Positions 1 through 5,579 of a DNA stretch of 5,615 nt are shown in pieces. Every line of letters begins with the position of its first letter. Position 1 is the stretch's first letter. Below the pieces are notes generated by a model. The model had not been told where the DNA came from. It did not search any database and was given only the letters and a program-made list of their open reading frames with translations. Position numbers and translations under genes: made by a program. Source of the stretch: Desulfobacterales bacterium (GTDB lineage Bacteria > Desulfobacterota > Desulfobacteria > Desulfobacterales > 4be13); the NCBI GenBank assembly GCA_029934695.1, contig JAOZLU010000466.1, forward strand, positions 1 through 5,615, given 5' to 3'.

Positions 1-217
1 GCCGCCATGATCGGCAGGGAAATCGGGTTACTTTCATATATACATAACCTTTCATACAGAAGAATGTCAAGGGGTGAGAGGAAAAAGATCAGCATGGGCA
101 AAAAATGATGCGGAATTACGGATTTCAGGGTCATTTTGCTGAAACCACAGATAATCTTCCAGCCTGTCTAGGTAAAAGTCGGTCAATGTTTCCCAGTCCG
201 GACAATCTTCTTTTAAA
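1..217 (-). pseudogene. Possible frameshifted gene remnant, unrecognised
   Basis: Downstream of the palindromes the minus strand can be read as DCPDWETLTDFYLDRLEDYL, then WFQQNDPEIRNSASFFAHADLFPLTP, before a TGA at 67-69. Around 70-95 a frame shifted by one base continues openly to the window edge (PLDILLYERLCIYESNPISLPIMA). The composition looks protein-like, but I do not recognise a family. No start with a ribosome site is visible: the only in-frame upstream start is a GTG at 316-318 beside the stop-codon hairpin, and reading from it would translate the palindromes. It may be a decayed gene truncated by the palindromic element, or chance open frames. Confidence 0.25.
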
Positions 218-276
218 AAGTTCCTGGTTCCGCCTTCAGGTGGTGCCGCACCGCCTGAAGGCGGAACTACGAACTT
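218..276. repeat. 59-base imperfect palindrome (REP/MITE-like element)
   Basis: Arms 218-245 and 249-276 (28 bases each) flank a three-base loop, CCG. There is one true mismatch (224/270) and two G-T type pairs (226/268 and 241/253); the inner 19-bp stem around CCGCCTTCAGG / CCGCCTGAAGG is the strongest part. On the minus strand the stem runs into TTTTT (215-219), so it could terminate the peptidase transcript. Its size and symmetry suggest a dispersed repetitive element rather than a gene-specific signal. Confidence 0.75.
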
Positions 277-289
277 AACCCATAAACCC

Positions 290-309
290 GCCGGATTTGT
301 CAATCCGGT
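290..309. repeat. Second copy of the CGGATT...AATCCG palindrome
   Basis: CCGGATT (291-297) pairs with AATCCGG (302-308) around TGTC, with a possible G-U pair outside (290/309). Its 16-base core (292-307) differs by only two bases, both in the loop, from the core of the stop-codon hairpin (323-338). The two are therefore related copies of one palindromic element, 31 bases apart. Confidence 0.7.
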
Positions 310-318
310 TTCGTTCAC

Positions 319-342
319 GGTTCGGATTTATTAATCCGAACC
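319..342 (-). terminator. Perfect 10-bp hairpin containing the peptidase stop codon; possible terminator
   Basis: GGTTCGGATT (319-328) and AATCCGAACC (333-342) pair perfectly around a four-base loop, TATT. The TAA stop (331-333) sits across the loop and stem. No U-run follows on the minus strand (next is GTGAACG), so this is not a textbook intrinsic terminator. It may act as a 3' stability hairpin or work with the palindromes just downstream. Confidence 0.45.
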
Positions 343-3300
343 GAGCGATAACGTCTTGAGCAGATAAAGAACATCATCCATCCCGATGATGCTGTCTCCG
401 GTTACCTCTGAATCAAGAACGATGTTGGAAGGGCTGTAATCTGCGCCGCATGACACCTTCAGACCGAGGATAATATCGGCAAGATTGAGATTCCCGTCGC
501 CGTTCAGATCACCGACCGGAGATTTCTCCCAGCCAAGAAAGATACCGCCCGCCCCTCCCCTGTATCCGTCAACAGCAATATAATACTGCTGACCTGACTC
601 GGCCAGGAAAGTGGCGTAATTTCTATAGACCTTACTGTTATTTGTTGCCACCTCGGTAAGAGCGGTCACATCTGATCCTGTATAAATTCCCATAAGTTTA
701 TAGAAACCTTTTTCAGGACCATCTCCAAGCACAGTGAAAGCAAAATAGCTGGTTTCCGGCGCAGTCCATTTCCACCATACCGAGGTATGTCCGTACCTGT
801 CCGAGTAAATATCAGTCTTTCCATGCTCCGGTTCACCTGCTTCCCTTGTGGCATACAGATTTGAACCGCTGGCCTGCCCTTCGGAAATTCCGGTCAGTTC
901 AGTTGCGTTATCGAAATTGTCATTTTCCGGAGGATCTGTCACTTTCTTCCAGTTAAGAGTGATATTACCGAATCTGCCGGCATATCCGTCCACAGCAATA
1001 TAGTATTGGGTGCCTGCCTCAGCTTCAAAATTCACCCCGCTGTATTCCTCAAACGTCAGATCGTCATTGCCTGCCACTTTTATCAGAGCATCAAGAGATG
1101 ATCCGGTATAAACCGCCATAATCGTGTCAAAATTGCTGCCGTTTGTATCAAAAGCAAAAGATCCGGCTTCCGAAGCGGTCCATGTCCACCACACAGACTT
1201 TCCGCCAGTGTTGTCAGCATGATTCGGCTCGCCGATTTCCTTTGTGGCCTCTGAATTTTCCACCCCGGTTATCTGTCCCGAATCTTCTGTCAGCGAGGCA
1301 GCATTGGCAAAATTGTCATTTTCCGGGGGATAGGCAAATTTCCAGTTCAGGATGATATTGCCGGAAGCCCCCTCATGTCCGTCCACAACGATATAATATG
1401 ACACATCTTTCTCCGCATAGAATGTCATGCCGCTGGTTCCGTCATTGCTGTTGTCATCACTGTACGCCACCACTGTCAGATCATCAACGCCTGAGCCGGT
1501 ATAAACAGCGAGGAGCGTGTCGAAATCGCTGCCGCTTGTGTCAAACGCGAAAAATGTGGATTCCGGGGCCTGGCCGATCCACCACACGGACTTTCCGCCG
1601 CGATTGCCGGCATGATCCGGCTCTCCGTCTCCGCTTTCCTTTGAGGCATCTGTGTTTGAAGCTATGGCCAGTCTTGATGTCTGAGGCAGTTCCACCGCAT
1701 CAGCAAAGTTGTCATTTGTCGAAGGGGTCAGCTCTCTCCAGTTCAGGCTGATATTACCGGAAGCCCCGTCGTATCCGTCAACAGCGATATAATACCGGAC
1801 CCCGGCCTGGGCGAGAAAGTGGAGACTGCTGTTGTTATTCTCGCTTGTGTCATTATCGTTATACTCTGTCTCCACAAGGTTGTCAACCGCTGCACCTGTG
1901 TAAACCGCGATAAGCGTGTCAAAATCACTGCCATGGGTGTCAAAGGAAAAATATCCGGAACTGACTGCCTCGGGAGCTGTCCATGTCCACCATAATGATT
2001 TCCCGCCGCTGTTGCCCGCGTGACTCGGTTCAACAGCTTCTTTTGACGCGCCTGCATTTGAAGCAGTCACGCTTCCTGAATATCCTGACAGCCCCGCGGC
2101 ATCAGCCATATTGTCATTTGCCGGAGATGCCTTTTCCCAGTTCAGCGTAATATCGCCCGAAGTCATGCCGTATCCGTCTATGGCAATATAATATGTGGTG
2201 CCTTCCTCAGCATAGAGCGTCAGGGAGCTTGTATGATCATGACCCTCTGTCTCACCGCCCGCTTCCGAGGGGGCATCTGCATCATTATTGCTCGCGGCTT
2301 CTGTCAGTGTTTCAATACCTGAGCCTGTGTAAACCGCCAGAAGCGTGTCAAAACTGCTTCCCTTTGTGTCAAAGGAAAAATATGCGCTTTCCGAGGCCGT
2401 CCATGCCCACCATACAGATTGGCCTCCTTTGCTGCCCGCGTGATCCGGTTCATCTGTCTCCTTTGTCGCGTCTGTGTTTGAGGCGGTTGCCGGTGATTCG
2501 GTCAGCAGCGATGCATCAGCAAAATCGTCATTATCAGGCCTGACAGTGCCGAGCAATATTGCTGAGACTGTCACAACCTCACTTTCGAGGCTGTCTGCGT
2601 CCTTTGCCTGAACATGTATATACCATGTTCCGTCTGTTTCAACTTCTGCTTTACCCGCTGTTCTGATATCCGAATAATCGCCCGAGGGACTGTCCCAGGT
2701 TTCATTCTGATCTATATTATAGCGAAATGTCACAGGAGTGCTTTCCGCGGTTGCATCCCATGTCCAGGTTTTGCTCTTTGCCGGCGTGGTGTCATCAGAC
2801 AAACCGGTGACCACAGGAGCGGTCGGTTCAGCCCCGAGCAATACTGCCGAGACTGTCACAACCTCACTTTCAAGGCCGTCTGCATCCTTTGCCTGAACAT
2901 GTATATACCATGTTCCGCCTGTCTCATCTGTTTTACCCGCTGTTCTGACATCCGAATAATCGCCCGAGGGATTATCCCAGGTTTCATTCTGATCTATACT
3001 ATAGCGAAAAGTCACAGGAGTGCTTTCCGCGGTTGCATCCCATGTCCAGGTTTTGCTCTCTGCCGGCGTGGTGTCATCAGACAAACCGGTGACCACAGGG
3101 GCGGTCGGTTCAGGAGGCGATGTATCAATACCCAACAGTTCTGAAATCACAGATATGTCAACATAGTTTGAACAGATCACGGTTAATGAATACTGGTCGC
3201 CTTTTCCTATGGAATAGGGATAAGAACTGCCAGAATTTTGAAGGGACGCGCCCAGCAGGTACAGGTCCTGTGTGGCATCATATTCAATTTTTTTGGTGTC

Positions 3301-5202
3301 CATATCTGTCAGATATGCTTCGTCTTTATCTAAGATGGCGGTGAAAAATGCCTGGTTTGAATAGCCATTATATCCTGTGACACTGCAACTTCCATCCAAA
3401 ATGGCTTTATGCTTGTTGAAATCCGTCTGGCTTTCAAATATATCATTGATGACGAATTCTTTGCCAAAATAGATTTCCTCGCTGTACGCGATGACCGTAA
3501 AAGACTTTTGGACCTGCTTGCCGTTTGCTTTCGCTGTGACGGTGATTTCAGCAGCACCTTCGTCTGTATTCGGCGTGAGCGTCAATATATATCCGTCCAG
3601 CGTCGCGATGATGGCAGAACTGGAACTCTCCACACTGAGAGCGAGTTCATCTCCGTCCTCGTCGGCTGCATCAATGCGTATGATTTCGGGTGATGTGATC
3701 ACCAAATCTTTGAAATCATTATTGATCACCGGGGATATATCCGTGGCCGCAATCTCATCAGATGTGGGAGTTTGGGTTGAAATATCAACTATATAATCCG
3801 TGTTGGCATCATAAGAGTAAGCATAGCCTCTTTCATTTTTCAAAGAAATTTTAATAAAATATTTTCCGGCTGTCAGTTCAACTGTAACGGCCTCATTGCT
3901 GGAAGCAACCAGTTCATTATTTGTTTTATATATCATTATATAAAATGCCTGGTTGCTATATCCTCTTGACCCGCTGAGTGTTGTTGTGCCTTTCAGTTCT
4001 GCCTCATAAATGTCCGCATCATCGGCACTGTCAAATGTTCCTGTGATTTTGTCGTCCTCAAGACCGCCGTCCGTACTTTCCGGCTTTGAAACTTCACTGT
4101 AGCAGTCACTCCCCTGGCAGGGCTTGACATTGTATATGATTTGCAAATCCGGCTCAAAGGTGTATGGATCAGCCACAACAGTGTCATCAAGATAATAAAA
4201 GTCATCAGAATGCCCTCCCCAGCCCATATTCACATGAAAGGTCTTGCCAGTTGCATCTGAAGCGTACCCATCAGCCACTGTGGCATGGCCTGGAAAATTT
4301 AACAGCACAGGTCTGTCATTGTCTATTTCCTCTTTGAGTGTGCTGAAAAAAAGGTCTTTGTCATCATTCTGCATGGTTCCGATATCAACAGAATATCCGA
4401 AATTCTGCATCAATGCGTTTATATTCGGGGAGGCACTTGTCCCACTGAGTCCGAAACTCGCCTCATCTGCTATGCCCAGATCTCTCATCAGGAGGGCAAC
4501 TTCATCCTGCTTGTATTCGGGTTCATTTGATCCCACGACATCAGGCATGTTGTCCCAGTAATATGTTTTATAAAGTATGGCTTTCAAGTCCTGATTGTTC
4601 CAGTTATGCGTCACCACGCCGGTGCCAGTTGCGGGATGCTTATGGTATTTCATCAACTGTCCTATGGCAGTCTGCACACATCCTGTCAGAACATATTCAT
4701 CGCCAATTTTCGGCAATTTTTTATTATAAGGGGACGACTGACTCCATTGTGCTGTCAGCAAAAATGTGTCGGCCGTATATCGGGACGACGCTCTTTCTCC
4801 GTTGTAGGAAAGCAGGAACGCCCATCCGTAATGTGCATTCCCGGCGGAATCAGTCCGTGAGAGGTCCCTTTCCCGGAACGCGCTGAGTTTGTTTGTCAGG
4901 AAAATTTTATACGGTTCCGGAAGCGTCTCAAAGCTGTCTGTAAGGGAATACGACTTGACAGGAGACAGCGTTCTTGAAACCGGGACAACAATATATCCGC
5001 CTTTGTCCAGATTCATTACATATCCGATCACATCATCGCGTTTTACAAGGGGGGTTACAGAGACTATTTTCTGGTCAGCATCCCTGTAACTCAGGAAATT
5101 TTCAGCAATTTTTATGTAATCACTGCCATCCGGGGCTGCCCAGGCAGCACTGATAACGCACATTACGCCTGCGATAATAGCAGACAACATCTTTTTTTTC
5201 AT
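331..5202 (-). CDS. Secreted multidomain C10 (streptopain-like) cysteine peptidase with PPC/Ig repeats and dockerin-like C-terminus
   Basis: Predicted extracellular protein-degrading enzyme of 1623 residues, far longer than streptopain itself (about 400). Residues 1-22 form a Sec signal peptide (KKK, hydrophobic core, AWA before A23). Residues ~25-130 resemble the streptopain/Spi-type propeptide (GYVMNLDKGGYIVVPVS). The catalytic domain is ~150-360: QW at 152-153, nucleophile Cys175 in GCVQTAIGQLMKYH, His306 in GHATVADGY, and Asn325 in FHVNMGWGG, so activity is expected. PPC-like beta domains follow at ~381-475 and ~576-680, with a cadherin/Ig-like domain between them (~486-575). Two Ig-like repeats (698-885), five SVWW/AVYTG repeats (891-1558) and a dockerin-like module (1561-1623) complete it. 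The ATG is supported by AAGGAG six bases upstream and by the signal peptide right behind it. The gene stands alone in the window with its own promoter signals. The family call is strong; substrate and anchoring are inference. Confidence 0.95.
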   Translation of the reverse strand: MKKKMLSAIIAGVMCVISAAWAAPDGSDYIKIAENFLSYRDADQKIVSVTPLVKRDDVIGYVMNLDKGGYIVVPVSRTLSPVKSYSLTDSFETLPEPYKIFLTNKLSAFRERDLSRTDSAGNAHYGWAFLLSYNGERASSRYTADTFLLTAQWSQSSPYNKKLPKIGDEYVLTGCVQTAIGQLMKYHKHPATGTGVVTHNWNNQDLKAILYKTYYWDNMPDVVGSNEPEYKQDEVALLMRDLGIADEASFGLSGTSASPNINALMQNFGYSVDIGTMQNDDKDLFFSTLKEEIDNDRPVLLNFPGHATVADGYASDATGKTFHVNMGWGGHSDDFYYLDDTVVADPYTFEPDLQIIYNVKPCQGSDCYSEVSKPESTDGGLEDDKITGTFDSADDADIYEAELKGTTTLSGSRGYSNQAFYIMIYKTNNELVASSNEAVTVELTAGKYFIKISLKNERGYAYSYDANTDYIVDISTQTPTSDEIAATDISPVINNDFKDLVITSPEIIRIDAADEDGDELALSVESSSSAIIATLDGYILTLTPNTDEGAAEITVTAKANGKQVQKSFTVIAYSEEIYFGKEFVINDIFESQTDFNKHKAILDGSCSVTGYNGYSNQAFFTAILDKDEAYLTDMDTKKIEYDATQDLYLLGASLQNSGSSYPYSIGKGDQYSLTVICSNYVDISVISELLGIDTSPPEPTAPVVTGLSDDTTPAESKTWTWDATAESTPVTFRYSIDQNETWDNPSGDYSDVRTAGKTDETGGTWYIHVQAKDADGLESEVVTVSAVLLGAEPTAPVVTGLSDDTTPAKSKTWTWDATAESTPVTFRYNIDQNETWDSPSGDYSDIRTAGKAEVETDGTWYIHVQAKDADSLESEVVTVSAILLGTVRPDNDDFADASLLTESPATASNTDATKETDEPDHAGSKGGQSVWWAWTASESAYFSFDTKGSSFDTLLAVYTGSGIETLTEAASNNDADAPSEAGGETEGHDHTSSLTLYAEEGTTYYIAIDGYGMTSGDITLNWEKASPANDNMADAAGLSGYSGSVTASNAGASKEAVEPSHAGNSGGKSLWWTWTAPEAVSSGYFSFDTHGSDFDTLIAVYTGAAVDNLVETEYNDNDTSENNNSSLHFLAQAGVRYYIAVDGYDGASGNISLNWRELTPSTNDNFADAVELPQTSRLAIASNTDASKESGDGEPDHAGNRGGKSVWWIGQAPESTFFAFDTSGSDFDTLLAVYTGSGVDDLTVVAYSDDNSNDGTSGMTFYAEKDVSYYIVVDGHEGASGNIILNWKFAYPPENDNFANAASLTEDSGQITGVENSEATKEIGEPNHADNTGGKSVWWTWTASEAGSFAFDTNGSNFDTIMAVYTGSSLDALIKVAGNDDLTFEEYSGVNFEAEAGTQYYIAVDGYAGRFGNITLNWKKVTDPPENDNFDNATELTGISEGQASGSNLYATREAGEPEHGKTDIYSDRYGHTSVWWKWTAPETSYFAFTVLGDGPEKGFYKLMGIYTGSDVTALTEVATNNSKVYRNYATFLAESGQQYYIAVDGYRGGAGGIFLGWEKSPVGDLNGDGNLNLADIILGLKVSCGADYSPSNIVLDSEVTGDSIIGMDDVLYLLKTLSLGSD
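334..522 (-). other. C-terminal dockerin type I-like calcium-binding module (residues 1561-1623)
   Basis: The first loop is GDLNGDGNLNLAD, with D1565, N1567, D1569, N1573 and D1576 in the canonical DxNxDGxxNxxD spacing, followed by the helix IILGLKV. After a short linker a second loop, EVTGDSIIGMDD (1599-1610), is followed by the helix VLYLLKTL. The second loop is degenerate, with E1599, T1601 and S1604 where D, N and G are typical. In clostridia such modules dock onto cohesins. Outside cellulosome producers the partner is often unknown, so surface or scaffold attachment is inferred. Confidence 0.82.
529..2532 (-). repeat. Five tandem ~132-residue PPC-like beta-sandwich repeats (residues 891-1558)
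   Basis: Repeats start at N891, N1029, N1163, N1295 and N1427 (NDNF-type motif) and end at W1022, W1155, W1287, W1418 and W1558 (LNW-type motif). Each holds EP-x-H near its first third, then GG(K/Q)S(V/L)WW, FDT.GS.FDT, AVYTG, and YYIAVDGY.G.SGNI..NW. DNA spans are about 2137-2532, 1738-2118, 1342-1716, 949-1320 and 529-924. The fifth copy is the most diverged, with a YSDRYGHTSVWW insertion and a rewritten FDT region. The third has WWIGQAPE instead of WWTWTAPE. The first carries an acidic, histidine-containing loop (979-993). Such modules occur in secreted proteins of many environmental bacteria; their ligand is unknown to me. Confidence 0.88.
2548..3111 (-). repeat. Two tandem, nearly identical Ig-like domain repeats (residues 698-790 and 792-885)
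   Basis: Each unit runs from EPTAPVVTGLSDDTTPA to AVLLG/AILLG and contains KTWTWDATAESTPVTFRY, DQNETWD and GTWYIHVQAKDAD. Copy 1 is at 2833-3111 and copy 2 at 2548-2829. The DNA of the two copies is about 93% identical by eye and differs by one codon in length (KTDETGGTW versus KAEVETDGTW), so the duplication is recent or has been homogenised by recombination. Domains of this type in secreted bacterial proteins usually act as spacers or adhesive modules. Confidence 0.9.
4123..4755 (-). other. C10 peptidase catalytic domain (residues ~150-360)
   Basis: A papain-fold C10 domain is recognised by three blocks. TAQWSQSSPYN (150-160) leads into the nucleophile helix, TGCVQTAIGQLMKYHKHP (173-190), with Cys175. 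LNFPGHATVADGY (301-313) carries the general-base His306. FHVNMGWGGHSDDFYYLDD (322-340) carries Asn325, which by analogy orients the histidine. Streptopain, as I recall it, has Trp after this Asn, where this protein has Met326. Cys362 and Cys367, just after the domain, could form a disulfide. Confidence 0.92.
5137..5202 (-). other. Sec signal peptide coding segment (residues 1-22)
   Basis: The first 22 residues have three lysines, a hydrophobic core from L6 to A20, and an A-W-A motif ahead of A23, giving a classical signal peptidase I site. Cys15 lies inside the hydrophobic core without a lipobox (G-V-M-C), so a lipoprotein is unlikely. This places the mature protein outside the cytoplasmic membrane. 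Confidence 0.88.
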
Positions 5203-5208
5203 AATAAG

Positions 5209-5214
5209 CTCCTT
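5209..5214 (-). promoter_or_regulatory. Shine-Dalgarno AAGGAG for the peptidase gene
   Basis: On the minus strand AAAAGGAGCTTATT precedes the ATG, leaving six bases between AAGGAG and the start codon. This is a strong site with good spacing. Together with the signal peptide that follows, it fixes the start. Confidence 0.88.
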
Positions 5215-5220
5215 TTAAAA

Positions 5221-5262
5221 GTTAAAGGTTAAGGGTTGAAAGTTGAAAGTTAAAGGTTGAAA
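5221..5262. repeat. Six tandem 7-bp repeats in the peptidase leader
   Basis: The plus strand reads six heptamers: GTTAAAG, GTTAAGG, GTTGAAA, GTTGAAA, GTTAAAG, GTTGAAA (consensus GTTRAAR). They begin seven bases upstream of the Shine-Dalgarno. The whole stretch 5213-5268 has no C on the plus strand, so the mRNA leader is G-free for 56 bases. It resembles the short tandemly repeated heptamers found between genes in filamentous bacteria. Confidence 0.85.
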
Positions 5263-5338
5263 GTGAGTCTCTGCAGTTTCGGCGGCATCGGCCCAGACTG
5301 CTCCTGCCGGATTTATGTGCCTCACACTTCAGAGAGGC

Positions 5339-5367
5339 ATTATATTTGAATTAGATATTTATTTCAA
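5339..5367 (-). promoter_or_regulatory. Predicted sigma-70-type promoter (TTGAAA-17-TATAAT)
   Basis: The minus strand reads TTGAAA (5362-5367), a 17-base AT-rich spacer, and TATAAT (5339-5344): a perfect -10 and a -35 one base off consensus, at ideal spacing. Transcription would start near 5332, giving a leader of about 130 bases. A 6-bp inverted repeat, TGCCTC/GAGGCA (5318-5323 and 5334-5339), touches the -10 and covers the predicted start; it could be an operator, but it is short. The region is AT-rich, so a chance match cannot be excluded. Confidence 0.55.
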
Positions 5368-5414
5368 CAAAAAAAATATTGTTCACCAAATAAAGAACGG
5401 AATTTTTTTGCATC

Positions 5415-5430
5415 AGCAAAATTTGTGCCA
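5415..5430 (-). promoter_or_regulatory. Predicted sigma-54 (-24/-12) promoter
   Basis: The minus strand reads TGGCACAAATTTTGCT, matching TGGCAC-N5-TTGCW with the GG and GC dinucleotides exactly 12 bases apart, as RpoN requires. Transcription would start near 5404, giving a leader of about 200 bases that runs through the sigma-70-type promoter. If used, an enhancer-binding protein would be expected to bind upstream at higher coordinates. The only candidate I see is a 7-bp inverted repeat, CTCAGAC/GTCTGAG (5499-5505 and 5526-5532), which is weak. Confidence 0.5.
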
Positions 5431-5532
5431 ACTATTCACATAAGGGAACTCCAAATAAACTGATTATAACGGATTCAGGGGAGGCTCCCGCACCTGCCCT
5501 CAGACAGATCCGGCCGAACGTGCAGGTCTGAG

Positions 5533-5579
5533 CTTTGTGCCCCGGGTTTAAGCTTTGTGGCCTTTGTGCCCTTTGTGGT
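5533..5579. repeat. CTTTGTG 9-bp repeat cluster
   Basis: Three contiguous 9-bp units, CTTTGTGGC (5553-5561), CTTTGTGCC (5562-5570) and CTTTGTGGT (5571-5579), follow an isolated copy, CTTTGTGCC, at 5533-5541. The cluster ends in TTAAAAA. Intergenic runs of this kind recur in several large environmental genomes as I recall; no function can be read from the sequence. Confidence 0.7.

Noticed and set aside
31..58. Short direct repeat CTTTCATATA / CTTTCATACA
   Set aside because: Two imperfect 10-base copies in AT-rich DNA are expected by chance.
67..318. 83-codon minus-strand frame from a GTG at 316-318
   Set aside because: Its first third is just translated palindromes, there is no Shine-Dalgarno, and it starts beside the stop-codon hairpin. 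Only its latter part is kept, as a possible remnant.
1143..2543. Several plus-strand frames of 70-117 codons and a minus-strand 104-codon frame
   Set aside because: All overlap the repeat region of the peptidase gene in other frames. Their composition (His, Pro, Arg, Ser, Cys rich) is typical of shadows and none has a convincing ribosome site.
2610..2628. AACATG-TATATAC-CATGTT inverted repeat (and its copy near 2899-2917)
   Set aside because: It lies in coding sequence for the conserved TWYIHVQ strand and is duplicated with the domain; no separate role is indicated.
529..3111. CRISPR-like regular repetition
   Set aside because: The periodicity is that of protein domain repeats (about 280 and 400 bases) in one open frame; there are no short identical repeats with unique spacers.
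2614..3144. Plus-strand open frame of 176 codons with an internal repeat
   Set aside because: It is the antisense shadow of the two Ig repeats; its cysteine/arginine-rich composition and repetition mirror the real gene.
5423..5439. CRP/FNR-like TGTGA...GCACA overlapping the sigma-54 -24 element
   Set aside because: The half-sites are seven bases apart and the second is imperfect, so it does not fit TGTGA-N6-TCACA; the -24/-12 reading explains the bases better.
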